Below, piece after piece: positions 63,643 to 64,000 of a stretch of 64,000 bases of DNA. A program made the translations under genes and the position numbers. Origin of the DNA: Nostoc sp. MG11 (GTDB lineage Bacteria > Cyanobacteriota > Cyanobacteriia > Cyanobacteriales > Nostocaceae); the NCBI RefSeq assembly GCF_014904695.1, contig NZ_JACXXN010000026.1:1-64000 (forward strand). Reading direction: 5' to 3'. Each line of letters starts with the position of its first letter. The stretch's first letter is position 1. The notes beneath the pieces were generated by a model. It had not been told where the DNA came from, ran no database searches, and saw only the letters and a list, made by a program, of their open reading frames with translations.

Positions 63643-64000
63643 AATTTAGTATCTTAAGTAACTCTATTTAGGTAAATCAGGTGCGCTCATAAACCTACCA
63701 AAACTAGTCAAAGAAACTATGAAAATGGAAAATTTTACTATTAATATTAACAGCAAGGTTTACTATAGTAGTCCTAAATAATTTGTGAGAAACTACTTAT
63801 GTCCTTTATGAAGAACCAAATAATTATTAATTCATAATTTATAATTCCAGTACAGAGCAAATTGATTTATCAATGGAGAAATAAGAATCAACATCCCCAA
63901 TATCAAAGCCCCCGTATTCATGCGTGGGGTGTAATTATGAATTATGAATTATGAATTATGAATTATTTTGACAGCCTTAACAAAATATCTTACAACTCAA
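63643..64000. other. non-coding region at right edge
   Basis: No ORF. Contains AATTATGAATTATG-type heptamer repeats near 63938-63966, the complementary TAATTCATAATTTATAATTCC at about 63825-63848, and a CCCCCGTATT...GTGGGG hairpin near 63908-63930. Confidence 0.6.
63936..63966. repeat. ATTATGA heptamer tandem repeat
   Basis: Four or more tandem copies of ATTATGA, of the same type as the repeat at 19199-19240. Confidence 0.85.

Noticed and set aside
1-64000. CRISPR arrays
   Set aside because: The tandem repeats found (21-bp, 76-bp, 160-bp units, heptamers) have no unique spacers of regular length, and no cas genes are present.

Overview
The window reads as chromosomal DNA from a filamentous, probably heterocyst-forming (Nostoc/Calothrix/Scytonema-like) cyanobacterium. 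The evidence is the dense HIP1 octamers (GCGATCGC), a plant-type ferredoxin, a cruF-cruG pair for myxol-type carotenoid glycosides, sucrose synthase, RTX and pentapeptide-repeat exoproteins, and several families of short palindromic and tandem repeats typical of that group. The species cannot be named from the sequence alone.

Layout. (1) 1-9.4 kb is an accessory island of oxidoreductases and their regulators. Much of it is decaying: an SDR with one in-frame stop, a LysR regulator and a zinc alcohol dehydrogenase that have both lost their 5' ends at a single junction, and a duplicated LysR tail. Intact genes include an MDR oxidoreductase, a methyltransferase and two regulator/NmrA-type pairs (TetR and LysR, each divergent from its neighbour). 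A VOC gene lies in what looks like a single integron gene cassette with an attC-like site. (2) 9.4-15 kb holds broken mobile or defence genes: a type III-like restriction helicase, an internally deleted IS630-type element, IS982 and IS1182 remnants and a MITE-like element. Mixed in are a Uma2 nuclease, an NTF2-like protein and a small unlisted lipoprotein. (3) 15.7-35.8 kb is mostly housekeeping: an AI-2E family permease, a broken DUF389 protein, an HtrA-like protease operon in which one paralogue has lost its catalytic residues, ExoD, HAD, HemD, SemiSWEET, ferredoxin, Hsp20, a four-gene GNAT/cupin/phosphatase/hydrolase run, RNase HI, cruF-cruG, a truncated hybrid kinase and an MlaE permease. 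(4) 36.3-37.4 kb has no protein gene but carries two copies of a putative small-RNA unit with a TCCGGA-type promoter and a terminator. (5) 38.8-48.6 kb carries a pseudouridine synthase, a complete type I Wadjet system (jetABCD), three tandem sRNA-like units and a second ExoD. This block is bounded by inverted 42-bp copies. (6) 48.9-54.5 kb encodes sucrose synthase followed by a GH65 phosphorylase fused to beta-phosphoglucomutase. (7) 56.4-63.6 kb is a co-oriented cluster of three RTX-type calcium-binding proteins, one with a pentapeptide-repeat domain. They alternate with a glycosyltransferase fused to a PpiC-type foldase and with a second, glycosyltransferase-like protein.

Functional themes are plasmid defence (Wadjet), sugar flux (sucrose synthase plus phosphorylase-mutase fusion), carotenoid glycosylation, envelope proteolysis, and an apparent exoprotein production and glycosylation module. 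The most unusual items are the RTX/glycosyltransferase-foldase cluster, the lone integron-type cassette, the two multi-copy sRNA-like families and the dead/active protease pair.
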